The position numbers and the translations under genes are program-made. This document shows, one piece after another, positions 1 to 7,603 of a stretch of 16,608 bases of DNA. The DNA lies in assembly GCA_029265085.1 (NCBI GenBank), contig JAJUJY010000093.1, forward strand, positions 1 through 16,608, given 5' to 3'. Position 1 is the stretch's first letter, and every line of letters begins with the position of its first letter. This stretch comes from Chloroflexota bacterium. GTDB lineage: Bacteria; Chloroflexota; Anaerolineae; Anaerolineales; Anaerolineaceae. The notes beneath the pieces were generated by a model that did no database searches, was not told where the DNA came from, and saw nothing but the letters and a program-made list of their open reading frames with translations.

Positions 1-259
1 CGCGCACATGGCAGGCAGTGCCCATGCAGACCTGCAAGCAGTGTTTTCCTTTGGGAGTCAAACTAAAGGCATGGTAAAAAGTTGCCACAGCATAGGTTTG
101 TGAAAGCGGCACGCCAAATCGTTCGCTGGCCAGTAAAAGGGCTTCTGGAGGCAGGTAGCGATAACGTTCTTGAATAGCTTCCAACGCGGCAATGAGTGAA
201 CCTTCTCCACCGGCTTCCTGGTCAATGATTTCATCAATCTCTTCTATTGAAATTTCCAT
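1..259 (-). CDS. nuoE: NuoE/HndA-family [2Fe-2S] electron-transfer subunit, N-terminal part (cut by window edge)
   Basis: The 86 visible residues match the thioredoxin-like [2Fe-2S] subunit of complex I (NuoE) and of NAD(P)-linked [FeFe] hydrogenases (HndA/HydC). An N-terminal helical part (about 1-50) ends in the family pattern 'VATFYHAF' at 58-65 and 'PKGKH' at 69-73. The first cluster-ligand pair C78-x4-C83 lies in 'VCMGTACHVR'; the second pair would be beyond the edge. Such proteins pass electrons to or from the NuoF/HndC flavoprotein in the cytoplasm. I chose the ATG at 259 because GGGAGA lies 6 nt before it; the ATG at 265 directly abuts that ribosome site. Downstream genes (a nuoF-like gene is expected) are off the window, so respiratory complex I and bifurcating hydrogenase cannot be told apart. 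Family certain, complex uncertain. Confidence 0.88.
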   Translation of the reverse strand, partial: MEISIEEIDEIIDQEAGGEGSLIAALEAIQERYRYLPPEALLLASERFGVPLSQTYAVATFYHAFSLTPKGKHCLQVCMGTACHVR

Positions 260-483
260 AGACATTCTCCCGTTTGTGAGTTAGCCGCATGAATAGAACA
301 GGCTTTTCTTCCAGCCTGGATATCCGCTTACTATTGATTAAGCTCAATGGCTGTCCACCGTTAAGGAGATGCCAATAAAATACGTTTCCCCCGCGTATTG
401 AAAACCTAACTTAAGTGTATGCCAGTCAGGTTAAGTTTTTGAAAAGGATTGGTTGTGTTACGTGAAAATTACGTTAATATAAA

Positions 484-510
484 CCGGCTCCGGAGGGAAT
501 CCGGAGCCGG
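484..510 (-). terminator. Hairpin behind the two-component operon
   Basis: An 11-bp GC-rich perfect inverted repeat (484-494 with 500-510, loop GGGAA) lies 21 nt past the stop of the response regulator gene. On the minus strand it is followed only by TTTATATTAA, a weak U-tract. It probably terminates the kinase/regulator transcript, perhaps incompletely, so some read-through towards the nuoE-like gene is possible. The rest of 266-530 holds no gene I can support. Confidence 0.6.
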
Positions 511-530
511 AGATCGGATTTTTAATATTT

Positions 531-1241
531 TTAGGCTGTTTGCTCCGATGGAACAGACAACATATAACCAATGCCAGGGCAGCGTAAGATCAGGGTTGGA
601 TTGGTCGGATTATCTTCAATTTTCTTTCGGAGGGTGTAAATATATGCGCGTAGATATTCGCTGTCACCTCGGTATTGCTCGCCCCATACGGCTGTAAGCA
701 GTTGCTCGTGCAGCAGCACCTGGTTGGCATGACGCGCTAACTCTACCAGTAAGTTGTATTCGGTCGGTGTGAGGTGGACTTCGCGGTTGTTCATCATCAC
801 TCTGCGGCGAGCCAGATCAATCTGTAAGGGACCGCAGATGATTTCAGTTTCCTGGTCGGAAGGATGGGCGGCTTTGGCTCGTTTCAAGACTGCTCGAACC
901 CTGGCTACCAATTCTTTGGAATTAAAAGGCTTGGTTAAATAATCGTCTGCGCCCAGATCAAAGCCGTGCAGTTTATCCGCATCACGCACTTTTGCAGTCA
1001 ATAAAATTACAGGCAATTCAGTAAAATCTCGAATTCGCTGTAATACGGAGTACCCATCCAGGGTACCACCCAACATGATATCTAAAATAACAAGGTCAGG
1101 TTGTTCAAGTGCAATTGTTTCAATTGCATACTCGCCATTATAAGCCGCCAAAGTTTCGTATCCGGTTGCTGAGAATACCTCTTGGAGCAGCCGGACTAAC
1201 TTTGGTTCATCATCTACAATCAATATCCGCCCTTTGGTCAT
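531..1241 (-). CDS. OmpR/KdpE-type response regulator
   Basis: A 236-residue two-domain transcription regulator. The receiver domain (about 4-120) has the acidic pair D10/D11, phospho-acceptor D54 in 'LVILDIM', T82 and K104 in 'LTKPF'. A winged-helix DNA-binding domain of the OmpR/PhoB class fills about 132-230, with 'LTPTEYNLL' and a C-terminal 'RCPGIGYML' wing. Length is normal for the family. The loop after the phospho-Asp reads 'MLGGTLDGYSV', one residue longer than the usual 'MLPGMDGFEV'. Its ATG overlaps the stop of the kinase gene by four bases (ATGA), so the two are translationally coupled and the kinase is its partner. The class suggests KdpE-like biology, but no kdp genes are nearby and its targets cannot be named. 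Confidence 0.95.
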   Translation of the reverse strand: MTKGRILIVDDEPKLVRLLQEVFSATGYETLAAYNGEYAIETIALEQPDLVILDIMLGGTLDGYSVLQRIRDFTELPVILLTAKVRDADKLHGFDLGADDYLTKPFNSKELVARVRAVLKRAKAAHPSDQETEIICGPLQIDLARRRVMMNNREVHLTPTEYNLLVELARHANQVLLHEQLLTAVWGEQYRGDSEYLRAYIYTLRKKIEDNPTNPTLILRCPGIGYMLSVPSEQTA

Positions 1242-2575
1242 GGCGTATCACCATTTCTTAAACTTTCGTGAACTGGTTTTAATTCACCCGTTTGCGGCTT
1301 ATAAATTGGTAAGGTAAAGTGCACTGTTGTGCCCTGGCCGAGTTTGCTGTCTGCCCAGATGCGCCCGCCGTGCATTTCCACAATTGCCCGGGCAATTGGC
1401 AGCCCCAGGCCTGTGCCGGGAATACCTCGCACGTCTGATGACTTGACCCGGAAAAATTTTTCAAATAACGGGATGAGATCTTCGGGGGAGATACCGATAC
1501 CCTGGTCAGCAATGCTGATAACTACGTCATTGGCGCGCGTCTCACTGCGAATGACAATCAGGCCGCCATTGGGCGAGTATTTCACAGCGTTGTCCAAGAT
1601 ATTTCGAAAGACCTGTTTTAACCAGCGCACGTCTGCATTGACCAGGGGCGTATCGTTTGAGAATTCAACGATGATTTGGTGGTTCGTTGTCCGGCGGGTG
1701 GTTTCATTGGCAACCTCACGGGCAATATGCAGCAGGCGAAGCGGCTGAGGTTCCATTGATATCTGGTTTACATCCATCAGCGAGGAATCAAGAATGTTTT
1801 TAATCATCGCATTCATGCTTTCACATTCCTCGTCAATTAATTGCAGATATTCACTCACTTTTGCCTGGGTCCATTCGATTTCATCCATCAAAAGCATGGT
1901 GGTATAACCACGAATGGTAGTCAGCGGCATGCGCATTTCATGAGATAAAGTAGCCATGACCTCGGACCGCAATCGTTCTGCTTCGCGAGTTTGACGAATG
2001 GCATCCGCTTTGGCCTCTAAACGGGAACGATCAATTAGCAGCCCAATCATTTTTGCCAGGTGCTGGCTTACCGGCAAATCATCCAGGGTGAGCGGGTTCT
2101 GTAGGTGAAAGGATTCAAAAACCAGTACGCCAAATTTTTGTTGGGCTGTTCGGATTGGTACTGCCAGGGTGCTGTTGGCTGTATCTTCCGTCCCGAGCGC
2201 GCGTGCCAGGGTTGCCCGGTTGGCCGGCCGCATGTTCCCCATTACAGCCGCAACCTCAGCCTGCGTTGCCAGAATGTGCGGCCGGTCTTCATCGTATGTC
2301 CTGCCAGTAATTGATTCGCCAGCGCGCAAGCCAATCCGTTTAAATAGATTCCGGTCACAGCCATACGATGCCAGGGGACGAAATAATCCGGATGTTTGAT
2401 CCCAGATCATTACGGCTGCAAAATCTACACTCTCCCAAATTTGACAAACATTTGCAAGCAGCGTATCGAGCAATTCAGGCAGCGGATTATCCAGGTCAAG
2501 CGCATGTGCAGCCGCGCTTAACACATGCGCTTCAAGAGAAAGACGCCTGATGTCTGATTTTTCTATACTAACCAT
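1238..2575 (-). CDS. Soluble GAF-domain sensor histidine kinase
   Basis: A 445-residue histidine kinase without a transmembrane segment, so it probably senses a cytoplasmic signal. A GAF-like domain spans about 30-185, followed by a short coiled linker (185-205, 'RLEAKADAIRQTREAERLR'). The HisKA domain has the phospho-acceptor H212 in 'ATLSHEMRMPL'. The HATPase_c domain shows the N box (N325, N329), G1 'DQGIGI' (357-362), an F-box near 371-375 and G2 'GTGLGL' (387-392), so it should be active. The start ATG has a moderate ribosome site (AGGTG, 5 nt away). It is the first gene of a two-gene operon with the overlapping regulator. The GAF ligand is not deducible; the GAF-HisKA layout resembles the C-terminal half of KdpD, but the Usp and membrane parts of KdpD are absent. 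Confidence 0.94.
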   Translation of the reverse strand: MVSIEKSDIRRLSLEAHVLSAAAHALDLDNPLPELLDTLLANVCQIWESVDFAAVMIWDQTSGLFRPLASYGCDRNLFKRIGLRAGESITGRTYDEDRPHILATQAEVAAVMGNMRPANRATLARALGTEDTANSTLAVPIRTAQQKFGVLVFESFHLQNPLTLDDLPVSQHLAKMIGLLIDRSRLEAKADAIRQTREAERLRSEVMATLSHEMRMPLTTIRGYTTMLLMDEIEWTQAKVSEYLQLIDEECESMNAMIKNILDSSLMDVNQISMEPQPLRLLHIAREVANETTRRTTNHQIIVEFSNDTPLVNADVRWLKQVFRNILDNAVKYSPNGGLIVIRSETRANDVVISIADQGIGISPEDLIPLFEKFFRVKSSDVRGIPGTGLGLPIARAIVEMHGGRIWADSKLGQGTTVHFTLPIYKPQTGELKPVHESLRNGDTP

Positions 2576-2639
2576 TCAGGCACCTGCCATTGAATCTTGC
2601 GGGTTTGGACAAAAGGGAGAAAAACAATGACAAAAATAG

Positions 2640-2667
2640 TAAATATAGTGTAGCACAGTTTTGTCAG
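2640..2667 (-). promoter_or_regulatory. Possible promoter of the two-component operon
   Basis: On the minus strand CTGACA (2667-2662) is separated by 16 bp from TATTTA (2645-2640), which would leave a leader of roughly 55-60 nt before the kinase gene. An overlapping extended -10-like TGCTACACT is an alternative. Both are weak matches. Confidence 0.35.
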
Positions 2668-2702
2668 ATTGCTTTTTGGTTGGAATAATTATTTAAATTG
2701 AT

Positions 2703-2736
2703 AAAAAAAAAGGAGCGGCTTATTTCCGCTCCTTTT
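2703..2736 (-). terminator. Rho-independent terminator of the ABC exporter operon
   Basis: The 8-bp perfect stem AGGAGCGG/CCGCTCCT (2711-2718 with 2726-2733) is extended by A:T pairs. On the minus strand it is followed by a run of nine T. It begins 7 bases beyond the stop codon of the second exporter gene and separates that operon from the kinase promoter. Confidence 0.92.
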
Positions 2737-2743
2737 GATCCGC

Positions 2744-4567
2744 TTATCCGGCGGCAGCCAGCTCGCTAAATGGATCCATAGCCTGTTCCATCTGGTGTCT
2801 GAACTGCTTGGTATAAAGCTGGAAGTATTTACCCTTCTCGCGCAGCAGCTCGGCGTGGGTGCCCATTTCTGCGATGTGTCCGTTTTCGATGACCAAAATT
2901 CGGTCTGCCCGTTTGATGGTGGAAAGACGGTGCGCAATTACAAAGCTGGTCCGGCCTTCCATCAGGGTTTCCATTCCCTGCTGGATTAATGCTTCGGTCA
3001 AGGTGTCCACTGAGCTGGTTGCTTCATCCATGATGAAGATTTCCGGCTTGGCCAGGACTGCACGTGCCAGGCTGACCAATTGTTTTTGGCCAACTGAAAG
3101 CAGGTTGCCGCCTTCACCGACCTCTTCGTCATAGCCTTTTGCGAACTTCGCAATGAACTCGTGCGCACCAGCTAATTTCGCAGCAGCCTCAATCTCTTCG
3201 TTCGTTGCATCCAGCCGTCCATAGCGGATATTATCGCGAATGGAACCGGAGAACAAATGCGGAGTTTGCAGGACCATGCCAATGCGGGATTGAATGGCGT
3301 GCAATGAATATTCAGTGTAGTCGTGAGCACCAATCTTGATTTTGCCTTGCTTGGGTTCATAGAAACGGCAAACAAGGTTGACAATGGTAGATTTTCCGCC
3401 ACCGGTTGGCCCAACCAACGCGATGGTTTCACCACGTTTGACCTTTAAAGAAAAGTCAGACAAAACAGGTTTTCCGTCCCCATCATCATAATAGAAGGTG
3501 ACATGGTCAAATTCGATGTCGCCCTGGATGGAACCTGGATCAAAGGCGTTCGGCCGGTCGCGCACATCTGGAACCGCATCAATCAAGGAGAAAATCCGTT
3601 CTCCGGATGCAATGGCGTGCTGCATTTCTGCAAAGACGCGCGCCAGATCTTGAATTGGCCACATCATGAAGGTGACATAAGATACAAAGGCTTGAATCCC
3701 ACCTATGGTCATTGTGCCGACCTGAGCCTGCCAGCCGCCATACCAAACTATGCTGCCTAAGGCTACTGCCGAGATGATCTGGACGGTAGGTAAGAATAAG
3801 GCACTGAGCCAGGCTGCCCGGTAACCTGCTTTGTACATATCTGAAGTCAGGCTGCCAAACTCACGCATGTTTTCGCTTTCGCGGCCAAGCGCTTTGACTA
3901 CCCGTACGCCGGTAATGTTTTCATTGAATGCACCGGTAATTTTTGAATTGTTTTTCCGCACATTGCGGAACTCACCCAAAATCCGCTTGCGAAATTCAAT
4001 GGCGACATAGAGCAAAATTGGCAGAGTGGCCAGGACAATCAGGGCTAATTTCCAATTGATAAACAGCATAAAGCCCATGGCAGTCAGGATGTTCATCGCG
4101 CCCCAGGTCACATCTAGCATGCCCCAGGTAACAAGGTCCGCAACGCGCTCCGAATCGGAGGTTACACGGGACATGATCCAGCCAACCGGTGTACGGCTAA
4201 AGTAGGATAATGATAAGCCTTGTAAGTGATTAAACATTTTTTGGCGCAAATCGTAGCGAACTCGTTCGCCCAGTACCCCAGCGAGGTAAATGAACACAAA
4301 AACGAGCCCGGCTTGTACCAGGGTCAATAAACCGTAATAGGTCAGATACTGGTATAAGTTTTGCCTGTTACCAGCAATGATACCCTCGTCAACAATCAGC
4401 TTGCTGATGTAGGTAAAAACAGAATCTAAACCAGACACACAGGCAATAGTGATCAGAAACCCGATCACCCATTTCAGGTGCGGCCGGGTCAGCCCCAGAA
4501 TGCGGCGAAGCGTTTTGCCGTTAAACTGTGACTGAAACTCTTCCTCTTCCAAATATTCATCCGACAC
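2744..4567 (-). CDS. Heterodimeric ABC exporter, subunit with the catalytic Walker B (consensus-site half-transporter)
   Basis: A half-size type IV ABC exporter: an N-terminal six-helix membrane domain (about 25-320) followed by an ATPase domain (about 350-585). With the GTG start at 4567 it has 607 residues. Walker A is 'GPTGGGKST' (386-394), the signature is non-canonical 'LSVGQ' (490-494), Walker B is 'FIMDE' with catalytic E515, and the switch His is H546. The GTG start is supported by AAGGAG (4580-4575) 7 nt upstream and lies inside the end of the preceding gene (11-nt overlap). Longer in-frame readings only shadow that gene. Its altered signature and the partner's degenerate Walker B would face each other in the same ATP site, as in TM287/288 and BmrCD. 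Substrate unknown; such pairs export drugs, lipids or peptides. Confidence 0.93.
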   Translation of the reverse strand: MSDEYLEEEEFQSQFNGKTLRRILGLTRPHLKWVIGFLITIACVSGLDSVFTYISKLIVDEGIIAGNRQNLYQYLTYYGLLTLVQAGLVFVFIYLAGVLGERVRYDLRQKMFNHLQGLSLSYFSRTPVGWIMSRVTSDSERVADLVTWGMLDVTWGAMNILTAMGFMLFINWKLALIVLATLPILLYVAIEFRKRILGEFRNVRKNNSKITGAFNENITGVRVVKALGRESENMREFGSLTSDMYKAGYRAAWLSALFLPTVQIISAVALGSIVWYGGWQAQVGTMTIGGIQAFVSYVTFMMWPIQDLARVFAEMQHAIASGERIFSLIDAVPDVRDRPNAFDPGSIQGDIEFDHVTFYYDDGDGKPVLSDFSLKVKRGETIALVGPTGGGKSTIVNLVCRFYEPKQGKIKIGAHDYTEYSLHAIQSRIGMVLQTPHLFSGSIRDNIRYGRLDATNEEIEAAAKLAGAHEFIAKFAKGYDEEVGEGGNLLSVGQKQLVSLARAVLAKPEIFIMDEATSSVDTLTEALIQQGMETLMEGRTSFVIAHRLSTIKRADRILVIENGHIAEMGTHAELLREKGKYFQLYTKQFRHQMEQAMDPFSELAAAG

Positions 4568-6371
4568 TGGCGATCTCCTTCTCCAGTTCACTTTCAATTT
4601 GAGTCTGGATCTCAAAGATTTGCTTGTAGATACCTTCCTGGCCGGCCAGCTTTTCGTGCTGGCCGTGCTGGACGATTTTGCCGTTATCCAACACAAGGAT
4701 TAAATCTGCATCCATGATCGATTGAATGCGGTGGGCAATAATGAATGTCGTTCTGCCTTGCATTAAATTCTGCAACGCTTCACGAATTTCTGCTTCGGTC
4801 TCTGTATCCACGGATGAGGTTGAATCATCCAGAATCAGAACGCGTGGATTTTTTAATAGAGTCCGTGCAATCGCTACCCTTTGTTTCTGACCGCCAGAAA
4901 GGGTGACACCCTTTTCGCCGACCATGGTGCTGTAGCCTTTTTCAAAGGATAAGATCACATCATGGATTGCGGCTGCTTTGGCTGCACGGATAATCTCCTC
5001 GTCAGATACTTCGCGCCCCACTCCATAACTGATATTCTCGCGAATGGTACGTGAGAACAAGAATGGTTCCTGTTCAACGATGCCGATTTGTTGGCGCAGG
5101 TAGCGGCGCGGGAAGCGGTTCAATTCAACCCCATCCAGCTTTATACTGCCGCTCGTGTAATCGTAAAAACGCGGCAGCAAATTAACCAGTGTGGTTTTTC
5201 CAGAACCGGTTGAGCCTAACAAAGCTATTACTTGGCCAGGTTTACAATGGAAAGTGATATCCTCGAGGGCGATATTGCCTTCTTCGTACCGGAAGCCAAC
5301 AGAGTTAAATTCCAATTCACCGCGCAAATTGTCTTTGGGAAGATAATCTCCCTGGTCAAGGGGTTCGCGATCTTGCTTGATGATATCCATTACACGGTTG
5401 TAAGAAACCATGCCGGTGGACATTTGAACAATGAGCCGTCCCAGGTTGCGCATTGGGAAGATGATCCAGATGATCAGCCCGGCATATGCCAGGTATGTAC
5501 CAACGCTGATTTCCCCATTGATTGCCATCAACGCACCAATCAGATACCCGGTGATTATTTGAAGGTTGCAAATGGTGTCTGAGACAGGCCAAAAGGTGGA
5601 ATGCATTTTAAGCAGTTTCTTTCCGCGCAGGAATTTTTCCCAGTTATCGCGTTCAAACTTTTCGATTTCGTACTTTTGCCGGGCAAATGCCTTCACCACA
5701 CGAATGCCGGAAAGGTTTTCCTGCAAGGTGGTTGATAAAATTGCATCCTGGTTCTGGTAATCCTCATATGCTTTGGAAACCCGTTTGAAAAACCAGATGG
5801 ACACAACAACAATCACAGGAATGACCACAATCGAAATCAAAGCCAGTTTGACATTTAGATTTAATAAAGCGATGAAGTTGATCACAAAAAGCAGGAAGAT
5901 GCGGCCGACTCCAATCGCTTGATCGGCGAAGAAACGGCGCAATGCATCCACATCTGATGTGGAGCGTTGAATCAATTCACCGGTCTCGGTTTTGGAGTGG
6001 TAGGTGAATGATAAGTGTTGGATATGGTCAAACAGGTAATTACGCAGCCGCCGGGCAACCCCTTCAGCCGTTTTTGCCGCCAGTCGCCCGCTAAAAAACG
6101 AGAAACCACCTTCGATTGTAGCCAATCCTAAGAAGCCCAACGCAATGAGGTACAGCGGGGCAGTGGCTTCCGATGGGTTAACCAGGTTATCTACAAAATA
6201 CCGCAGAAGCAGGTAGGTGGTCGTTTTGGCTGTGGCTGAGACGCCCAATGCCAGGGTAGCGCCCAGATAATTCCAACGAAAGCCGGCCATTAACCGCCAA
6301 AGTCCAAGCAACCGATTCGACGCAATGGCTTTCTTTAAGTCATAATTTAAAACAGATGTTGCGACAGACAA
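4557..6371 (-). CDS. Heterodimeric ABC exporter, subunit with degenerate Walker B
   Basis: A 604-residue half-transporter: six-helix membrane domain (about 25-325) and ATPase domain (about 352-585). Walker A is 'GSTGSGKTT' (386-394), Q-loop Q434, canonical signature 'LSGGQ' (491-495), Walker B 'LILDDS' with Asp516 where catalytic Glu is normal, and H547. The Glu-to-Asp change marks the degenerate-site protomer of heterodimeric exporters (BmrC, LmrC, TM287). It is the upstream gene and overlaps its partner by 11 nt. The start is TTG at 6371: an in-frame TAG lies just upstream, no ATG occurs before residue 28, and GGAGG lies 9 nt before the TTG. I could not find a convincing promoter in 6372-6646. 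Homologues are often called multidrug transporters, but the substrate cannot be inferred. Confidence 0.93.
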   Translation of the reverse strand: MSVATSVLNYDLKKAIASNRLLGLWRLMAGFRWNYLGATLALGVSATAKTTTYLLLRYFVDNLVNPSEATAPLYLIALGFLGLATIEGGFSFFSGRLAAKTAEGVARRLRNYLFDHIQHLSFTYHSKTETGELIQRSTSDVDALRRFFADQAIGVGRIFLLFVINFIALLNLNVKLALISIVVIPVIVVVSIWFFKRVSKAYEDYQNQDAILSTTLQENLSGIRVVKAFARQKYEIEKFERDNWEKFLRGKKLLKMHSTFWPVSDTICNLQIITGYLIGALMAINGEISVGTYLAYAGLIIWIIFPMRNLGRLIVQMSTGMVSYNRVMDIIKQDREPLDQGDYLPKDNLRGELEFNSVGFRYEEGNIALEDITFHCKPGQVIALLGSTGSGKTTLVNLLPRFYDYTSGSIKLDGVELNRFPRRYLRQQIGIVEQEPFLFSRTIRENISYGVGREVSDEEIIRAAKAAAIHDVILSFEKGYSTMVGEKGVTLSGGQKQRVAIARTLLKNPRVLILDDSTSSVDTETEAEIREALQNLMQGRTTFIIAHRIQSIMDADLILVLDNGKIVQHGQHEKLAGQEGIYKQIFEIQTQIESELEKEIASVG

Positions 6372-6380
6372 GAATACCTA

Positions 6381-6391
6381 CCTCCAGGAGG
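6381..6391 (-). promoter_or_regulatory. Ribosome site of the exporter operon inside a palindrome
   Basis: CCTCC-A-GGAGG is an 11-bp palindrome. Its minus-strand GGAGG (6385-6381), 9 nt before the TTG start at 6371, is the ribosome site that decides this start. The loop is too short for an internal hairpin, but dimer formation or protein binding could mask it. Confidence 0.55.
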
Positions 6392-6646
6392 TTAGGAATA
6401 CGTGAGAATATGGATAACGATTGCCAAGAGTGGCAGAATGACAGGTTTAGAACGGGAATTAGGGGACAATGACCCTGTCTAAAAGGATCATACTGAAAGA
6501 GTCAAACAGCCTTACCGTTCGTGCTTGTATCGATATTAGTATAAATTACTCAGGTTCATCTCATCCCCCACTCATTAATGGTTATGGGCTAACCACTTGT
6601 TGGGTAGAATCACTGTACAGGTGGACAGTTTCGCAGAAGGATGCCG

Positions 6647-7453
6647 CTATAAGGACTGGCAGCTAGGACAAACAAAGCTGGAGGTTGCACCAGTCTTGAT
6701 TTTTTGGATCGTATCACCGCACGTTGGGCATGGCTGGCCTTCTTTATAGCCGATTAAAATATCTTCTATTGTAAATGAACCTCGCCATCCATGCAAATCC
6801 ATTTCATAAAACGCGCCGCCTTTTTCGAGACTGGGGAGCAAGCCTTGTTGAATTGCCTTCGCAAGACGATCAATTTCAGCTTCATTTAATGAGTTGGCTG
6901 AACGTAATGGATGAAGCCCGGCAAGAAAAAGGATATCATGAATATAGGCATTACCAATTCCAGCAATTTTGGATTGATCAAGCAGGATACTTTTTAAACG
7001 AGAGCGCTGTCCATTCAAAATCTTCTGTAAATCTTGGGCAGTGCAGTCAATTGCATTTGGTCCAAGTTTTGCAGTCATTTCGTGCTGGTTCAATTGATTA
7101 TGGGTGGCGTAATGCGCATATCCAAACCACCAAAAATTAATCGCCAGGCAAGTCTGGTCGGTAAAATCGATTTTTAAGCGGTATTTTTCCGGCAATGCGG
7201 AAGGGGGGACCAGTAATATTTCCCCACCCATGCCCAGGTTCAGTAAAAACCATCCCCGGTTGGTGCGGGTAAATATCCATTTCCCTCGATAGGTAACTTC
7301 TTCAATTTGGGCTTCCTGCAGCGCTGCAATAAATTCATCGATAGGGAGGTTTAAACATTTCGGCTGCGAGATTTCAATGGTTTGGATGGTTTTACCAACC
7401 AGCTCTTTATTCATTTGCTTAGCGCGCGAGGCAATTTCGGGTAATTCAGGCAT
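6647..7453 (-). CDS. Fpg/Nei-family DNA glycosylase, divergent subfamily
   Basis: A 268-residue base-excision repair enzyme of the Fpg (MutM)/Nei fold. The mature N-terminus 'PELPEI' supplies Pro and Glu for beta-lyase chemistry, K58 in 'RGKWIF' matches Fpg Lys57, and a helix-two-turn-helix with 'GIGNAY' (165-170) follows K154. A C-terminal zinc finger has C242-C245 and C262-C265. Unlike classical Fpg, the lesion-side loop reads 'FWWFG' (107-111) instead of 'PRRFG', and the zinc-finger Arg of 'GR(S/T)' is replaced ('GAT', 255-257). From memory such changes mark a subfamily seen in Clostridia and Chloroflexi, annotated as either endonuclease VIII or Fpg; the lesion range is therefore open. GGGAG lies 7 nt before the ATG. 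It is a single gene under its own promoter; I saw no clear terminator behind it. Confidence 0.9.
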   Translation of the reverse strand: MPELPEIASRAKQMNKELVGKTIQTIEISQPKCLNLPIDEFIAALQEAQIEEVTYRGKWIFTRTNRGWFLLNLGMGGEILLVPPSALPEKYRLKIDFTDQTCLAINFWWFGYAHYATHNQLNQHEMTAKLGPNAIDCTAQDLQKILNGQRSRLKSILLDQSKIAGIGNAYIHDILFLAGLHPLRSANSLNEAEIDRLAKAIQQGLLPSLEKGGAFYEMDLHGWRGSFTIEDILIGYKEGQPCPTCGDTIQKIKTGATSSFVCPSCQSL

Positions 7454-7495
7454 ATTTTACTCCCTGGCTGTTTGCGATTGAAAAGACACTTAAAG

Positions 7496-7504
7496 ATTAT
7501 AGCA
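7496..7504 (-). promoter_or_regulatory. Extended -10 promoter of the glycosylase gene
   Basis: The minus strand reads TGCTATAAT, an extended -10 with a perfect hexamer. It predicts a start site near 7489 and a leader of about 36 nt. No good -35 lies at the usual distance, as is common for extended -10 promoters. Confidence 0.68.
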
Positions 7505-7555
7505 CTAGTGTTCTAGGAGTAAAAGAGATTATCGACAGTTAATAGAGTGAATAAT

Positions 7556-7587
7556 AAACCTCCAGCCAGGATTTTGGCTGGAGGTTT
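7556..7587 (-). terminator. Terminator behind the first AlaDH/PNT-like gene
   Basis: A 13-bp perfect inverted repeat (7556-7568 with 7575-7587, 6-nt loop) lies 16 nt past the stop codon. On the minus strand the stem ends in TTT followed by ATTATT, a modest U-rich tail. It also insulates the downstream glycosylase promoter. Confidence 0.82.
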
Positions 7588-7603
7588 AACCGATTCCAGT
7601 TAT

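Noticed and set aside
299..318. CAGGCT/AGCCTG hairpin in the leader of the nuoE-like gene
   Set aside because: Only 6 bp with an 8-nt loop and no U-tract; not distinguishable from chance or from any riboswitch fold I know.
449..697. 82-codon plus-strand frame over the regulator's 3' end
   Set aside because: It is mostly antisense to the regulator gene and reads through the terminator hairpin.
4568..4696. 43-residue N-terminal extension of the second exporter subunit
   Set aside because: It is the out-of-frame reading of the preceding gene's end, has no family likeness, and the GTG at 4567 has AAGGAG at 7 nt.
6469..6666. 65-codon plus-strand frame in the gap upstream of the exporter operon
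   Set aside because: No ribosome site, no recognisable motif, and it runs into the end of the glycosylase gene on the other strand.
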